64,000 nt of DNA from Cytidiella melzeri (lineage: Eukaryota > Basidiomycota > Agaricomycetes > Polyporales > Irpicaceae), in contig JABYQR010000016.1 of assembly GCA_022592445.1 (NCBI GenBank), forward strand, positions 1 to 64,000, given 5' to 3'. The position numbers and the translations under genes were made by a program. Of this stretch, positions 33,524 through 43,707 are shown in pieces. Under the pieces are notes generated by a model that saw only the letters and a program-made list of their open reading frames with translations, was not told where the DNA came from and did not search any database. Position 1 is the first letter of the stretch. Every line of letters begins with the position of its first letter.

Positions 33524-35136
33524 ATGCATTCAACTACGCGTTACGTGCTTTTGGTTGTCTTCATCGCTGTACGTGGTATCTTCACTCTCTGTGCTGCTCG
33601 AACTGACCGCTGTCATAGGTTGGTCTTCATTCTATTCTCAGCTTCTCACACGAGAAATATGGCAGGGCCACGTCCATCTCAAATATAGCCTCGAATATTC
33701 CATGGCGAAAGCCTACCGTTGCTCCCCCCGAAGCAGAAGATATCATATTGTCGCCTTCTCTGTCAAATGTAACAGAGAGGGCAAACGCCACGCTCTTGAT
33801 GTTAGCGAGGAACAGTGACGTTGATGGTGCTCTAAGTAGTGTTCGCGCGCTGGAGGACAGGTTCAACCACAAGTATCGTTACCCTTGGGTATTCCTCAAC
33901 GAAGAGCCATTCTCGGACGAGTTTAAGAGGAGAATCGGGAACATCGTCTCAGGAGGAGCTGTTTTCGAACAAGTTCCCCATGACCATTGGTTCCAACCTG
34001 ACTGGATAGACGAGGAGAAAGCTAAGGCCGGGAGGGAGAAGATGGTTCAGGACAACATTATCTACGGAGGTATGTTCTTTGCATAGGATAGGAAATATTC
34101 CCTACATGATAATTTTCTTGCAGGAAGTGTATCGTACCGTAATATGTGCCGCTTCAACTCAGGAGTACGTCGGTGTTTGTTTGCCGTTGGCGTTGACGCT
34201 CAGTGTGGCTTTTAGTTCTTCTTCAAACATCCTGCTCTCCAGAAATACAGGTGGTACTGGCGTGTAGAGTATGTATGGCTTTGAACCGGAGAATTTATAC
34301 TGATATTGTGTCTCTAGGCCCGATGTTCACTTCCACTGTGACCTCTCCTACGATCCCTTCCGCTACATGGAAGATAATGATAAAATATATAGTACGTTGA
34401 GCCGTGTACGTGAATGAACTGGACTTCACTTACGCTGCTCATCAGGCTTTACAATCACGATGTATGAGTATCATGCTACTATCCCTACCCTCTGGGATAC
34501 AGTCAAGAGTGAGGGACACACAGCGTTTTCGTAGGTCTGACACTGACTATGTTGCGCAGAGTTCACGCAAGAAAACCCCCAATATCTGCAATCCAATAAT
34601 GCTATGGCATACATGTCCGACAACGGTGGCGACTCCTATAATCTTTGCCATTGTAAGCAGTCATGTTCTTGACACATGACACTGTCTGACCTCGTTATAC
34701 AGTCTGGAGCAACTTCGAGATTGCGGACATGAACTTTTGGCGTGGCGAGGCCTACACGAAGTTCTTCGATTATCTCGATGCTACTGGCGGATTTTACTAC
34801 GAGGTACGTTTTCTTCTCACGCTGATTGCTGCGTACACTTTTGAACACGTGTTGTCGTCCTCTAGAGATGGGGAGATGCCCCGGTGCACAGCATCGCTGC
34901 TGCACTATTTGCACGCAAAGACCAGATTCACTTCTTCAAAGATATAGGTTACGAGCACAATCCGTATTCCCACTGCCCCCAAGACGATGCATCGTGGTCA
35001 CAAAACAGGTGCTCGTGCGATAGAGGGCGAAACTTTGGTACGTTCGAAATCCGTTTTCTGGTGCATTTCATGAGACTCATTTGTCCTAGACTACGATGGC
35101 TATTCCTGCATGCGCCAATGGGACAGGATCCAGTGA
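33524..35136 (+). CDS. Golgi alpha-1,2-mannosyltransferase, GT15 (Ktr/Kre2) family
   Basis: GT15 enzymes add mannose from GDP-mannose to O- and N-linked glycans of secreted and wall proteins. Ten exons (33524-33568, 33619-34069, 34124-34164, 34216-34268, 34318-34391, 34446-34508, 34560-34652, 34703-34803, 34866-35037, 35090-35136) give 379 residues. The N-terminus MHSTTRYVLLVVFIAVGLHSIL is a signal-anchor. Family blocks include LLMLARNSDVDGALSSVR, RYPWVFLNEEPFS, YRNMCRFNSGFFF, WYWRVEPDVHFHCDLSYDPF, YNLCHFWSNFEIADM (with the presumed catalytic Glu), YFYERWGDAPVH-type FYYERWGDAPVHSIA and the cysteine-containing end. All junctions keep frame. The acting substrate within O-mannosylation is not resolved. 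Confidence 0.94.
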
Positions 35137-36305
35137 TCCCGAAAATCTAGCCGTAGACATTCAGCGTTGGTTTCGTCGGACGAGGATCATCATATGTACT
35201 CTATCGCGCGATTAATGATATTTATTTTATAATGTCAGTGAGTTGGGTGTCCCTGAGATCACTTATCAAACAATGTGAGTACGAGTCCTTCAACGTCAAC
35301 TTGAAAGAGTCATTCTGTACTCATTGTTTCCTCAACAGGCTTAGTCTGCATTGAAGACGCTATCACGAAGAGGGCTAAGCCACCAAACGTTCAAAGTTCA
35401 TCAGCGTGAGTTCATCTGTCTACCCATGTCAAGGCTGCTCTGCTGGTATCTTTTCCACAAAAACACCGCCGACGACCCATGGGTGTGGCCTATAGTCATA
35501 TCGCCACCCCGGTCATCGCATCTCGCCACCATTGTCACTTATAGCCCAAATATCATTGAACATGACGCCCCCGACTTTAGCTGTCGAAGATATCAGTCTA
35601 TGGACTGTCATACTTGGGTAGGGAGTCATGTTCTTTCCACGAAGATTCTGTTGAACACAAGTGTCTCCATAGCACGCGAAATGCTGTGACGGTCCGAACG
35701 CGTCACGGTGATCAGCGCAAAGGACAGGAGTACCTCAATGGTAACTCGCCCACGCGTTCACCTCGAGGCTCCAGTCCCAGTCTTGCGTAGTAGCTATAGA
35801 TGGCAGGGCGCATTGCAAACGCCATAATACATGGTACATACTCACAACACAGCCTGCGTACATGCTGTGGCGGCATTCCAGAGCTGTGCTATTCAAGGCT
35901 TCCTACGGCGTAGTAGTGCGGATCGCCACCATGTTAATAGGGCCCTATAATCCAGTGACACTGTACATGCTTTCATCGTGCGTAGTGGCTTGATACACGT
36001 TCCCTGCCGCTAACAAGTAGCTGCGTTCGGTCAACGTTAGAAGGCGACGCCGTTGAGAATATGATGTCCGGCCGGCGATGGAGGGCATACTGCAACCAAA
36101 GTACCAGTGCATTTCTGTGCGCCACAAAATGCTGATGAACTCGGGCGGCCGGGAGAGCTCGAGTTTTCTTCTTCGTAACTTATCAAGACAGGTAAGGTGG
36201 CAACTGTACGAAACAGTAGAGACATACCATTCACTTGACCACTACCGTTGAGAATACTAAGCTACATTTGGTTCAAGCTATACACTGCGAACATGATCGA
36301 ATATT
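35137..36305. other. intergenic between convergent genes, no gene seen
   Basis: The mannosyltransferase and the bromodomain gene end toward this 1.2-kb region. It contains no open frame with convincing composition, no RNA gene and no clear repeat. Confidence 0.5.
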
Positions 36306-38796
36306 CTATATAGTGGGAACGAGGTTTCTGATAGGTTCTGGCACCAGCTCAGCGGGCAGTCGAGAAATCTTGTCCAGCGGAGCCCTTTTGGCCAGAGCCA
36401 ATAGCTGCATTCGCAGTCGCTTCAGAGCTGGATCCTCCGTTTCCTTGCTCGCCACATCCTCCATCTTCACGTCCCCATCAGCGTCCTCGCTTTTGATAGC
36501 ACTAGCCATTTCGACGATGATATCCGCCGAGTAGTTGAGTGCATACTGAAGCATACCCATTGAATCAGGTAGCGAGGCTTCGCTGTTCTGCGCCTCCTCG
36601 TGTGACTGTATCGCAAACGCCAGATACTGCATCGGATGTGCTGACCCATCCGCAAGTGCACGCTCCTTCTCTTCTTCGAGCCGCTTTCGCTCCTCTATCA
36701 GTTTCTGCTTCTGCACCTCGGCGAACTTCTTCCCCGCCCAGTCGTTGTCCGCGAGGAACAGCTCATCCGGCTTATACAATAGCGCAGCCATGTCCAGCTG
36801 CTGGGCCAGGATTTTGCGCAATTCTGCCAACTGGCGAGCAACTTGAGGCAAAGTATTTAGCGAGAAGTCCACTCGCGAAGATGTAGACATGTCAATCGGC
36901 TTCGTAGGGTCCTGTAGCCGTTCGCTCGCTTCTCGAATTAGACGATGTCGACCTTCGGTAATGGGATCTATCAGAGTTTCTTGTACATACTTAGCGAGTG
37001 GCATTCCTAGCGCTGGGTACGAGTCATCGCCAACCTACGGTGCATAAGTCAGAAACCCAAATATCCAAGAAGACACCACGAACCTCAGACTCGGGGTTGT
37101 GCACAAACTCGGCGACACTGCGAACGTAGGCCAGGCCGTCCACGCCGCCGTAAACCATGTCCTTCATGTAATCCTCGGCTTGCCGGCCCCGCCGCGTCCA
37201 GTAGCCCTCTTCTGTGAGATCGAGGTCATCGTTCGTGTGGGCTGGGTTCACAGCGACGCCGCGATCGACGGTCCGTCGGACAGCAGTAAATAGCTGCGAC
37301 TCAGATCCAAAACTCTGACCGACATCCGATAAGCCGTACTCGCGTGCCAGTTGTTCCTGCAGAATGGCCAGTGTCCCGTAATCACACGCGTGATGTTCTC
37401 GCGAGGCCCTCCATGACGGAATTGCCTCTTCATTGTCGTAAGTTGTCTCGCGCCGTCGAACAGGCGCACTCCGTTGTATCGACCAATGTTTTCTTGGGCG
37501 AGATGATGCTGGTTTCAAGGGCGGCGGCTCCAAGTCGAGGTATACTTGTCGATTAAAAGGTACCGTGGATGGACCAGGAAAAAGGGGATCAGAGGATGGA
37601 TATAATGGTGTCAGCTGAGGTTTTGTTTGCGGTTCCGGAAGGAGGACGGAAAGGACGGAAAAAGGATCTTCAACTGGCGAAAAAAAATCAGTAAAGCGTA
37701 GGTGCTAGACATCAAAACGCAAAACCCACTTTCTGTATAGTCAAGACTCCCGTCCCCAGCGTACGGAGGTCCACTTTTCTCAATTCTCATACGTTCCTTC
37801 TTCGTGCGATAGCGTTTGCCTGTGAAGATATCAATGGTTGTAATCCTAATGAATGAACGAGCGCACCTCTAAGTTTCAGGGATAGCATCAGCTCCGCCCA
37901 ATGCGAATCATACGGGAAAACGCCCACTCCGTCCTTGTATCCAGGAAGGTGGCCGTCGGGTTCGATTGATTCGGACACCGTGCCCGGCGGCTTCTTACCC
38001 TTACCACGACGTGTACTTGGTGTCTGCACAGATGATGCTGACGGCGACCGCGCACGCGAGCTACCGTCAACATCCATGGGTGTCCCTTGCCCATCTTCTC
38101 CCCCGCTTGCCTGAACTTCAGCGTCTTCATCAGGCTCGGCATCGATATTCCATTCGCCCTCGTATTCGATGACACTGACGGCAGCCTTGTTAATGTGATC
38201 TATCGCATACTGTTCAATCCTCTCAGCCTCCGAGTGATAGATAGTTCCGGCTGGATTGAACAATTTTGCATTTCCAGTGACTAAGCGAACGTCGTTCTGG
38301 CAGGCTAATGAGTCATGGTAGAGATACATGGAGCCACTATGTACTTACCCCAAATTCCTCTAAGGATCTGTATTTGCCCTTGGCTGCCTTTCGCGATATC
38401 GTTCCAAAATCCATCGGGTTTTTGACGACATCTGTGTAGCCTGGTACCAGCGCTGGATTGACTGGCTCGAGGAAAAAGGCATAGTCATCTTTCCTGCAGA
38501 AGTGTTAAAACACCAGCTTGAACTTCAAACAAGTGTACATACTTCTTGATCTGTGCAATGAGCTTCGAAAGCACCTCCTTTAGCGGCTTGAGCTTTACTG
38601 GTCTTGGTGTCTTCGGCTCTTGAAAGACCACACCCTTCGCTCCCCTTTTCTTGCCTTTTAGTGCCTTCACCGCACTGAGGGGCGGAAGCACAAGTGTAAG
38701 ACCAGTTCTTCCAGTAGCATTTTGAGAGCTTTCGGGCTGTAGACGGTCGTTCGTGGCAAAGTCGAGGTGCTGCATGTAAGGGGGCTGCTCAGACAT
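36306..38796 (-). CDS. bromodomain protein, BRD7/BRD9-like chromatin-remodelling subunit
   Basis: Six exons (38543-38796, 38349-38493, 37867-38296, 37730-37819, 37084-37673, 36306-37034) give 745 residues. The bromodomain spans about residues 65-165: IAQIKKKDDYAFFLEPVNP, YTDVVKNPMDFGTISRKAAKGKY and NDVRLVTGNAKLFNPAGTIYH, including the acetyl-lysine-binding Asn of LFN. After an acidic/Ser-rich linker come conserved blocks YDNEEAIPSWRASREHHACDYG, YMKDMVYGGVDGLAYVRSVAEF and a helical end rich in KLIEERKRLEEEKERA. The single N-terminal bromodomain with such a tail resembles BRD7/BRD9 of animal SWI/SNF; the exact complex is an inference. The frame is open upstream for 39 codons (alternative start at 38913). 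Confidence 0.88.
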
Positions 38797-39321
38797 TACC
38801 GGCGCGGCCGGCCGCCTAGCGTTGACCGGCCGATTTCCCCAAGGACAACGGCTGAATATTACGGCCAATTTCGGACGGTGCCCGAGTACACCGGTCACCA
38901 CTCGATTCATCACAATGGACTCGCCACTGCACTGCCTTTATGCGGCCACTACTTCCACCACGACACCCACGCAAGGCCACAGGAAACTATATTTTGAGGT
39001 CGGTTTGACATTGATGACATTGCCCTCTGGCCTAAACTTGGGACTTAGTAGGTTTGACGGTGCCTTTTGCGGCCGCCAAGGCTGTACCATTAATTGTTTG
39101 TTGCAAGCATCTGGTACCTTAACATAACCCTCGGACGCAGAAAAAGACTTGTACCAGTCATAGGAACGACCAACTGGAAGCCCTGTTCTTCACGTCACAA
39201 CGACGTTATTAGCAAACTTTGAGTTGGTATATGAAGACCTCCCACCCATCAGCATCCCACCAACATCTTCGGAGCAAGCTGACGACCCACATCCTCCCAT
39301 CTTCCACTCATCTCTCTCAGC
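38797..39321. other. divergent upstream region, no gene seen
   Basis: This 525-bp interval lies between the divergent starts of the bromodomain and nucleotidyltransferase-fold genes and should hold both promoters. The sequence 38808-38816 contains CCGGCCGCC-type GC-rich motifs close to the bromodomain start. Confidence 0.45.
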
Positions 39322-40486
39322 ATGTCTCGCCACATACCGGAACACAATCAAGTACTTCTCGACAACCATCACCTCCACGAAGTTCTTCATGACCTCTCGG
39401 AACGCCTCTTTCGCTACTTCGCCCAGACAGTGCGCCTTGTCATTCATGGTGGAGCTGTTATGGTGCTCCACAAGAGCCTCAAGTGTAGACAGAGCACTCG
39501 CGACGTCGACTATCTTCACAGGTCGTTCGAGACCGAGTGGAAGAGGCGGGGCGTAAACGATGCAGGGGAGAGACTGAACGCCTGCATCGCAGCTACAGCT
39601 GAACATTTTGGGCTTGGGCTGGACTGGATGAACGCACACGCAGACGTCGCGCTGCCCATGGCATACAAGTACGTAAAATTGCACTTCTTGTGTCTGCGCC
39701 GCATTGGAGTATACTGATCTGTCCTCCAGTGAATACGCACAACTGTATGATCCCATATATGCCGACGCTGTGCAGCCAGCCAACGTCTCACTTAACACGG
39801 TTTACAAGTCTCGCGGCTTACAGCTCATTGGTGTAGGCTGGTCGTGGGCAGTGGCTTTGAAGCTCGTGCGGTACCAGAAGGATGACCCACGAGACATCGC
39901 TGCCATCCTCCAGCTCGGCTCCCAGCTGAAAGGTCTGCAATGGACCCGCCAAATCATGGAGGACTGGCTCCTCAACATGTGCTCGCCGATGGGCTATGCC
40001 AATTACCCACCAGAGCAGATCGAGCTGACAAGGCAGAAGATGCGTGATGCTGTGAAGCGTGCGCAGGGTCTTCCATGGCCGTCGCAGCCTCCGGCGTCGC
40101 GAAATCTTCTTGCCCAGTCGGCGATGTCAGTTGAGCGTCCAACGACTACGCATCCATCAAGCGAGCACAGTTCGTCGCATGACCGGCACAAACTGCTTCG
40201 CCAGCGTACAAAGTCATTCTCTCACCTCCCTCCGCATTCTGCTCCTCCCTTGTTGGCGACGTCGTCGATGCCGTCATTGGCCACGCCGCATCCCACGACG
40301 CTCGGGCGTTCTCAACTGCCGAGACCCGATCTCCCTGGGAGTGCTCGGCCTATGTCCATGGTACAAGTTCCGATAACTCAGCTTCCCGTGGGCTTCATAC
40401 CGTACTACGTATCGCCACCGCCAGTTCAATCTTTTCAGCAGCGTTCACAGCATCATCCATCGGCATCGCAGCGCATTAGGGTTTAG
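39322..40486 (+). CDS. nucleotidyltransferase-fold protein of unknown substrate
   Basis: Two exons (39322-39668, 39730-40486) give 367 residues. Residues 1-190 contain the signature of the minimal nucleotidyltransferase superfamily: VIHGGAVMVLHKSLKCR followed by STRDVDYLHR, that is GG-x-Ala then RDxD, with the metal-binding acidic residues in RDVDY. Next come DAGERLNACIAATAEHFGLGLDWMNAHADVALP and GVGWSWAVALKLVRYQKDDPRDIAAIL, equivalent to the helical part seen in AbiEii-like and MNT-type enzymes. The C-terminal 170 residues are Ser/Pro/His-rich and disordered. It could transfer nucleotides to RNA, protein or a small molecule; no neighbour clarifies the role. Confidence 0.75.
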
Positions 40487-41596
40487 GCGCAAACATTCGG
40501 AGCATCATGCGCCGCGCCATTCCTGAGCGTGGGTCTGGCTACCTACGTGCACCGGGTTTCAGCTAGTCCAAACATCGTCATGAAGTCTTCTACACATCAT
40601 ACGAACCGCTTGCAAACATGCCCGATTGTATTTCTACTGCTTATCTATTTTCATTTCGATACCATGGACTCTCACACTTCGCGGCTTTCACCTTGCAATC
40701 ACCAGCTTATCGCCTCTGTCATATACTGTACTCATGCTTTAGTATTACATCGCATCCCATAGATATCGTGCTCGCTATCTCTTTTTGGATTTATATGGTC
40801 TTTGCACTTTTATCTGTCTGTCTGGCTTGTAACTCTTTCTTTCTGGTTCAGCAAAACCGTCCTGTGAACTATGTCCCCTGGTTATATAGCTACTGTCGTA
40901 GTGCTGCGTACTGGGTACATTTCAATGACTAACAAGATGTGGTTTTTTGTTAATTTTATGTCGTTTCTGCACTCAGTGGGGTCAAAATAATTCGGAAGCG
41001 CTCGCGGTAATATCCCTTGCTTGTCCGCGAATTCAATGATCAGGTCTCCTGCAGTCGCGTCCTTCTACACGCGCAGAACAGTAAATTGCGAACTTGTCAG
41101 GAAATTTCGACTTCGGGTTGCCGGTGAACCACCTTCAGCACACTCACTCTGACGGGTCCGATCGTGGTGTTCTAAAGCTCCTCATCTCCGCCAAGAGCGT
41201 CGCTCTCGAGGCACGGTGTGTCTTCCGGCGGGTCTCTGATGAATGGATGATGTTTCCCCGTGGTGAGTGCTTCCGGTACTAGCTGGATGTGCGTTGGTGG
41301 TTCTCAAAACGACTCCCAGAACGTGTCGCGGGAGGTACAATCATGTCTTGGATTTCGCGCTTTTTCGGCACAGACACTGTTCGAGCGACGCTAGCCCTTC
41401 GTATGCATACAACGTTCGGTTTATTCATATGCACTGGACATGGTATGCTACAGGAATCAACTAATGGCGGGTGTCATGGCTCCACGGTCACGTCCACGGT
41501 GCGGAACCTACAGCACAGTGTTCGGTGTGTTATTCTCTACGGTGAGACCCAGTATATGCGCGATGAAGGTAGCAACGCTTACAATTGCAGACGGCA
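40487..41596. other. 1.1-kb region with unresolved exon-like fragments
   Basis: Minus-strand pieces read well in short frames, for example DLIIEFADKQGILPRALPNYF between about 41062 and 40985 behind a TAG acceptor, and HHPFIRDPPEDTPCLESDAL near 41250-41170. I could not join these into a gene with a start and stop. They may be a decayed gene or chance. Confidence 0.3.
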
Positions 41597-43149
41597 TCAG
41601 TATCTTCCAGCACTTGCCTGTTGTTGCCGTATGAAGTCCTCCGACATCGAACAGAGCACTACTTGTGCTTTGATGAGGGTCTTTTTCTCCACCGTCCCTC
41701 TGCTGCCATTCGCGGTCTTCTTCTCGTACCGGTACAAGCCCATCTCGGTGGTGCACAACACTGGTTCACCCTCCAGCACTTTACCGCTAGCACGAGGAGA
41801 GCCCTGACCCTCAGCATCCTCCACCAAATCACTTAAAAACGGATCATTGTATCGGGGGCAAAGTATCTCAAACTCGCTTGACACCATCTCTTCTCCTACC
41901 GCTTTACGGAGCTCCATGGCGTGTTCGACGATGGCCGAGGCCTTTTCTCCGAAAGATATACGTATTCTACTACGAACCTCGTTCGGCGGGAGCAGTACTC
42001 CGGCCAAGACCAAGATATCCACGAGACCGTTCATGAGACTGGCATATAACGGAGATGGAGTTGGGGTTTGCTGGCGCATGTAACGTCTGGTCAACGTTCT
42101 CCATTGCGCCGAGATAGCCTGGGGCTCTAAAGACAGGTGTTCAGCCTCGTCTCACATGTGCTTTCTATACTACTTACCCCCTTCGAAGATCTTTGTGTGG
42201 ATGTCTTTAAGACTGCGTTATGTGATGGCTCTGTGAATAAGCTCCAAGTCTGGACTGCCCAGCTGATACGCTCGACGCAATACGCCTGGATCGTGACCTG
42301 CGCGAGGGTTGGGTCGCCGCCGTGCGAACAGATTGCCACTGCATAGGCCAAACCACTACCGACGACGCAGTTGACGTGCTCGTACGCCGACTGCGAACGT
42401 TGGAAGTGCCAGGAGGATCGCTTTTCTTCGAACTGGAGTTGATCGGTGATGAGGGCCGACATCTGGTATACTTCGGCATTCAGCTTGTCGACCATACGTT
42501 GGACATCGCCGTGCGAGATGGAATGCGGTTTGCCAAGGGACACCTGAGCGTCACGCAACTCTGCCGCACGCACTTTCAGCAACGCTTCCATCTCTTGCTG
42601 CTTGAGACGGCTAACGTCAAGGGCTCGAGCTAACTCGGTGAGCTGAGCTCGTGTGGCAGCGAGCTTCTCGAGCTCCTGCTGGTCGCTTTGAACATGGGTC
42701 TCGAGCTCACGACATCGAGCTTCGAGCTTCGACGTTTTGTCACAGAGCGTCCTGGTCTTCCTCCACTGAACCTCGCGGCCTTCACGCAGATTGTCGTTGG
42801 CCCTGCGAACGCTGCCAAGCGTGGCTAACAAGCGCGCATTCTCCCCCTCCAGTTTGCGCAAGTCCCGCTGCAGCGTCGTCCATGCTCTAGTCTTCCTGGT
42901 GAGCTGCTTCTCTAGACTTTCTACGCGCGCTGCCCCACTATCTATGGCCGCTTCATTGAGAGCCGCGTCCGTTGCTGACATGGCGTCGACAGGTTCATCA
43001 GACAGTGAACCCTCTTGAAGGTCGGCATGGTCGACGTGGAGAGAGCGGACAATTTCCTGGCCCATGGTCCGCAGCTGTGAGAGGAATGCGAACATATGAG
43101 TCCGGTAATAAAGGATTGAGTAGCAACAGGAATTCACTACCTGGACCAT
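41597..43149 (-). CDS. coiled-coil protein of fungal family, with one-base frame break
   Basis: The main part (43149 to about 42178) encodes a long coiled-coil: VESLEKQLTRKTRAWTTLQRDL, LEARCRELETHVQSDQQELEKLAA, then a helical domain ADQL-type SALITDQLQFEEKR and GLAYAVAICSHGGDPTLAQVTIQAYC. The next exon (41597-42126) continues AISAQWRTLTRRYMR, LVDILVLAGVL, EHAMELRKAVGEEMVSSEF and VLCTTEMGLYRYEKK. These parts belong to one family in my recollection, but the first frame must shift by one base between about 42217 and 42195 (from EPSHNAV to LKDIHTKIFEG) for them to join. Either a base is missing, or a small unusual intron is used. A GT-AG pair at 43140-43079 may also join MVQ to LRTMGQE, so the start is uncertain. 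Confidence 0.6.
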
Positions 43150-43707
43150 TGTGTCTGATTTTCGAAGTCATTCAGCTTCTTGGTATATATGATCCTTGCA
43201 CGTGTTTATGTCTAGAGACCGTGTGGCGGAAACAGACGATGCAAGAGGCTCGATGTCCTGGACCCATGTGGACGAGAAGCACAGAAGCGAGGCGCAGAGG
43301 CCTGCGCCGCGGATCGAAAGAAGACGACGACCGCGCAAACGTCGAGATAGATGCAGAAACCATCCTTTTCTAGCTACCATTTTTGTTCGAGGAGGCATAT
43401 GTTACTGTAGTGCTGCGCAGGAGAACCTCGAATAATCGGATAGAACCGCTTTCTTCGCTTTCTAGATTAAGCACACAAAAGGTTCTGCCAGTGAGCGGGC
43501 CACGACCTTTACATCTGCAGCTTGTGTGTAGACTGCGCAGCTCAATTCTACTCTCATTCCCCTTGTCCGCTGTGGATCACAACAAGACGTGTTAGTGTCG
43601 ACTCAGAGCACGGTGAGTAGCTTTCTTTGAACGGTCATCTGCCTCGCTTTTTAAAACTCGGTGTGCATATTCACCACTCATAGTGCAACTCCCCCGTCCT
43701 CCTCGCG
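43150..43707. other. divergent upstream region, no gene seen
   Basis: This 558-bp interval lies between the coiled-coil gene (minus) and the HSP70-like gene (plus). Small open frames on both strands look like chance. Confidence 0.4.

Noticed and set aside
38485..38913. Earlier start of the bromodomain protein at 38913
   Set aside because: The added 39 residues (MMNRVVTGVLGHRP...) look unlike the acidic/Gln-rich start and lie in the shared promoter; MSEQPPYMQ at 38796 is the more natural start, though not proven.
40985..41350. Exon-like minus-strand pieces downstream of the coiled-coil gene
   Set aside because: Pieces such as DLIIEFADKQG sit behind acceptors but could not be joined to a start or stop in one phase.
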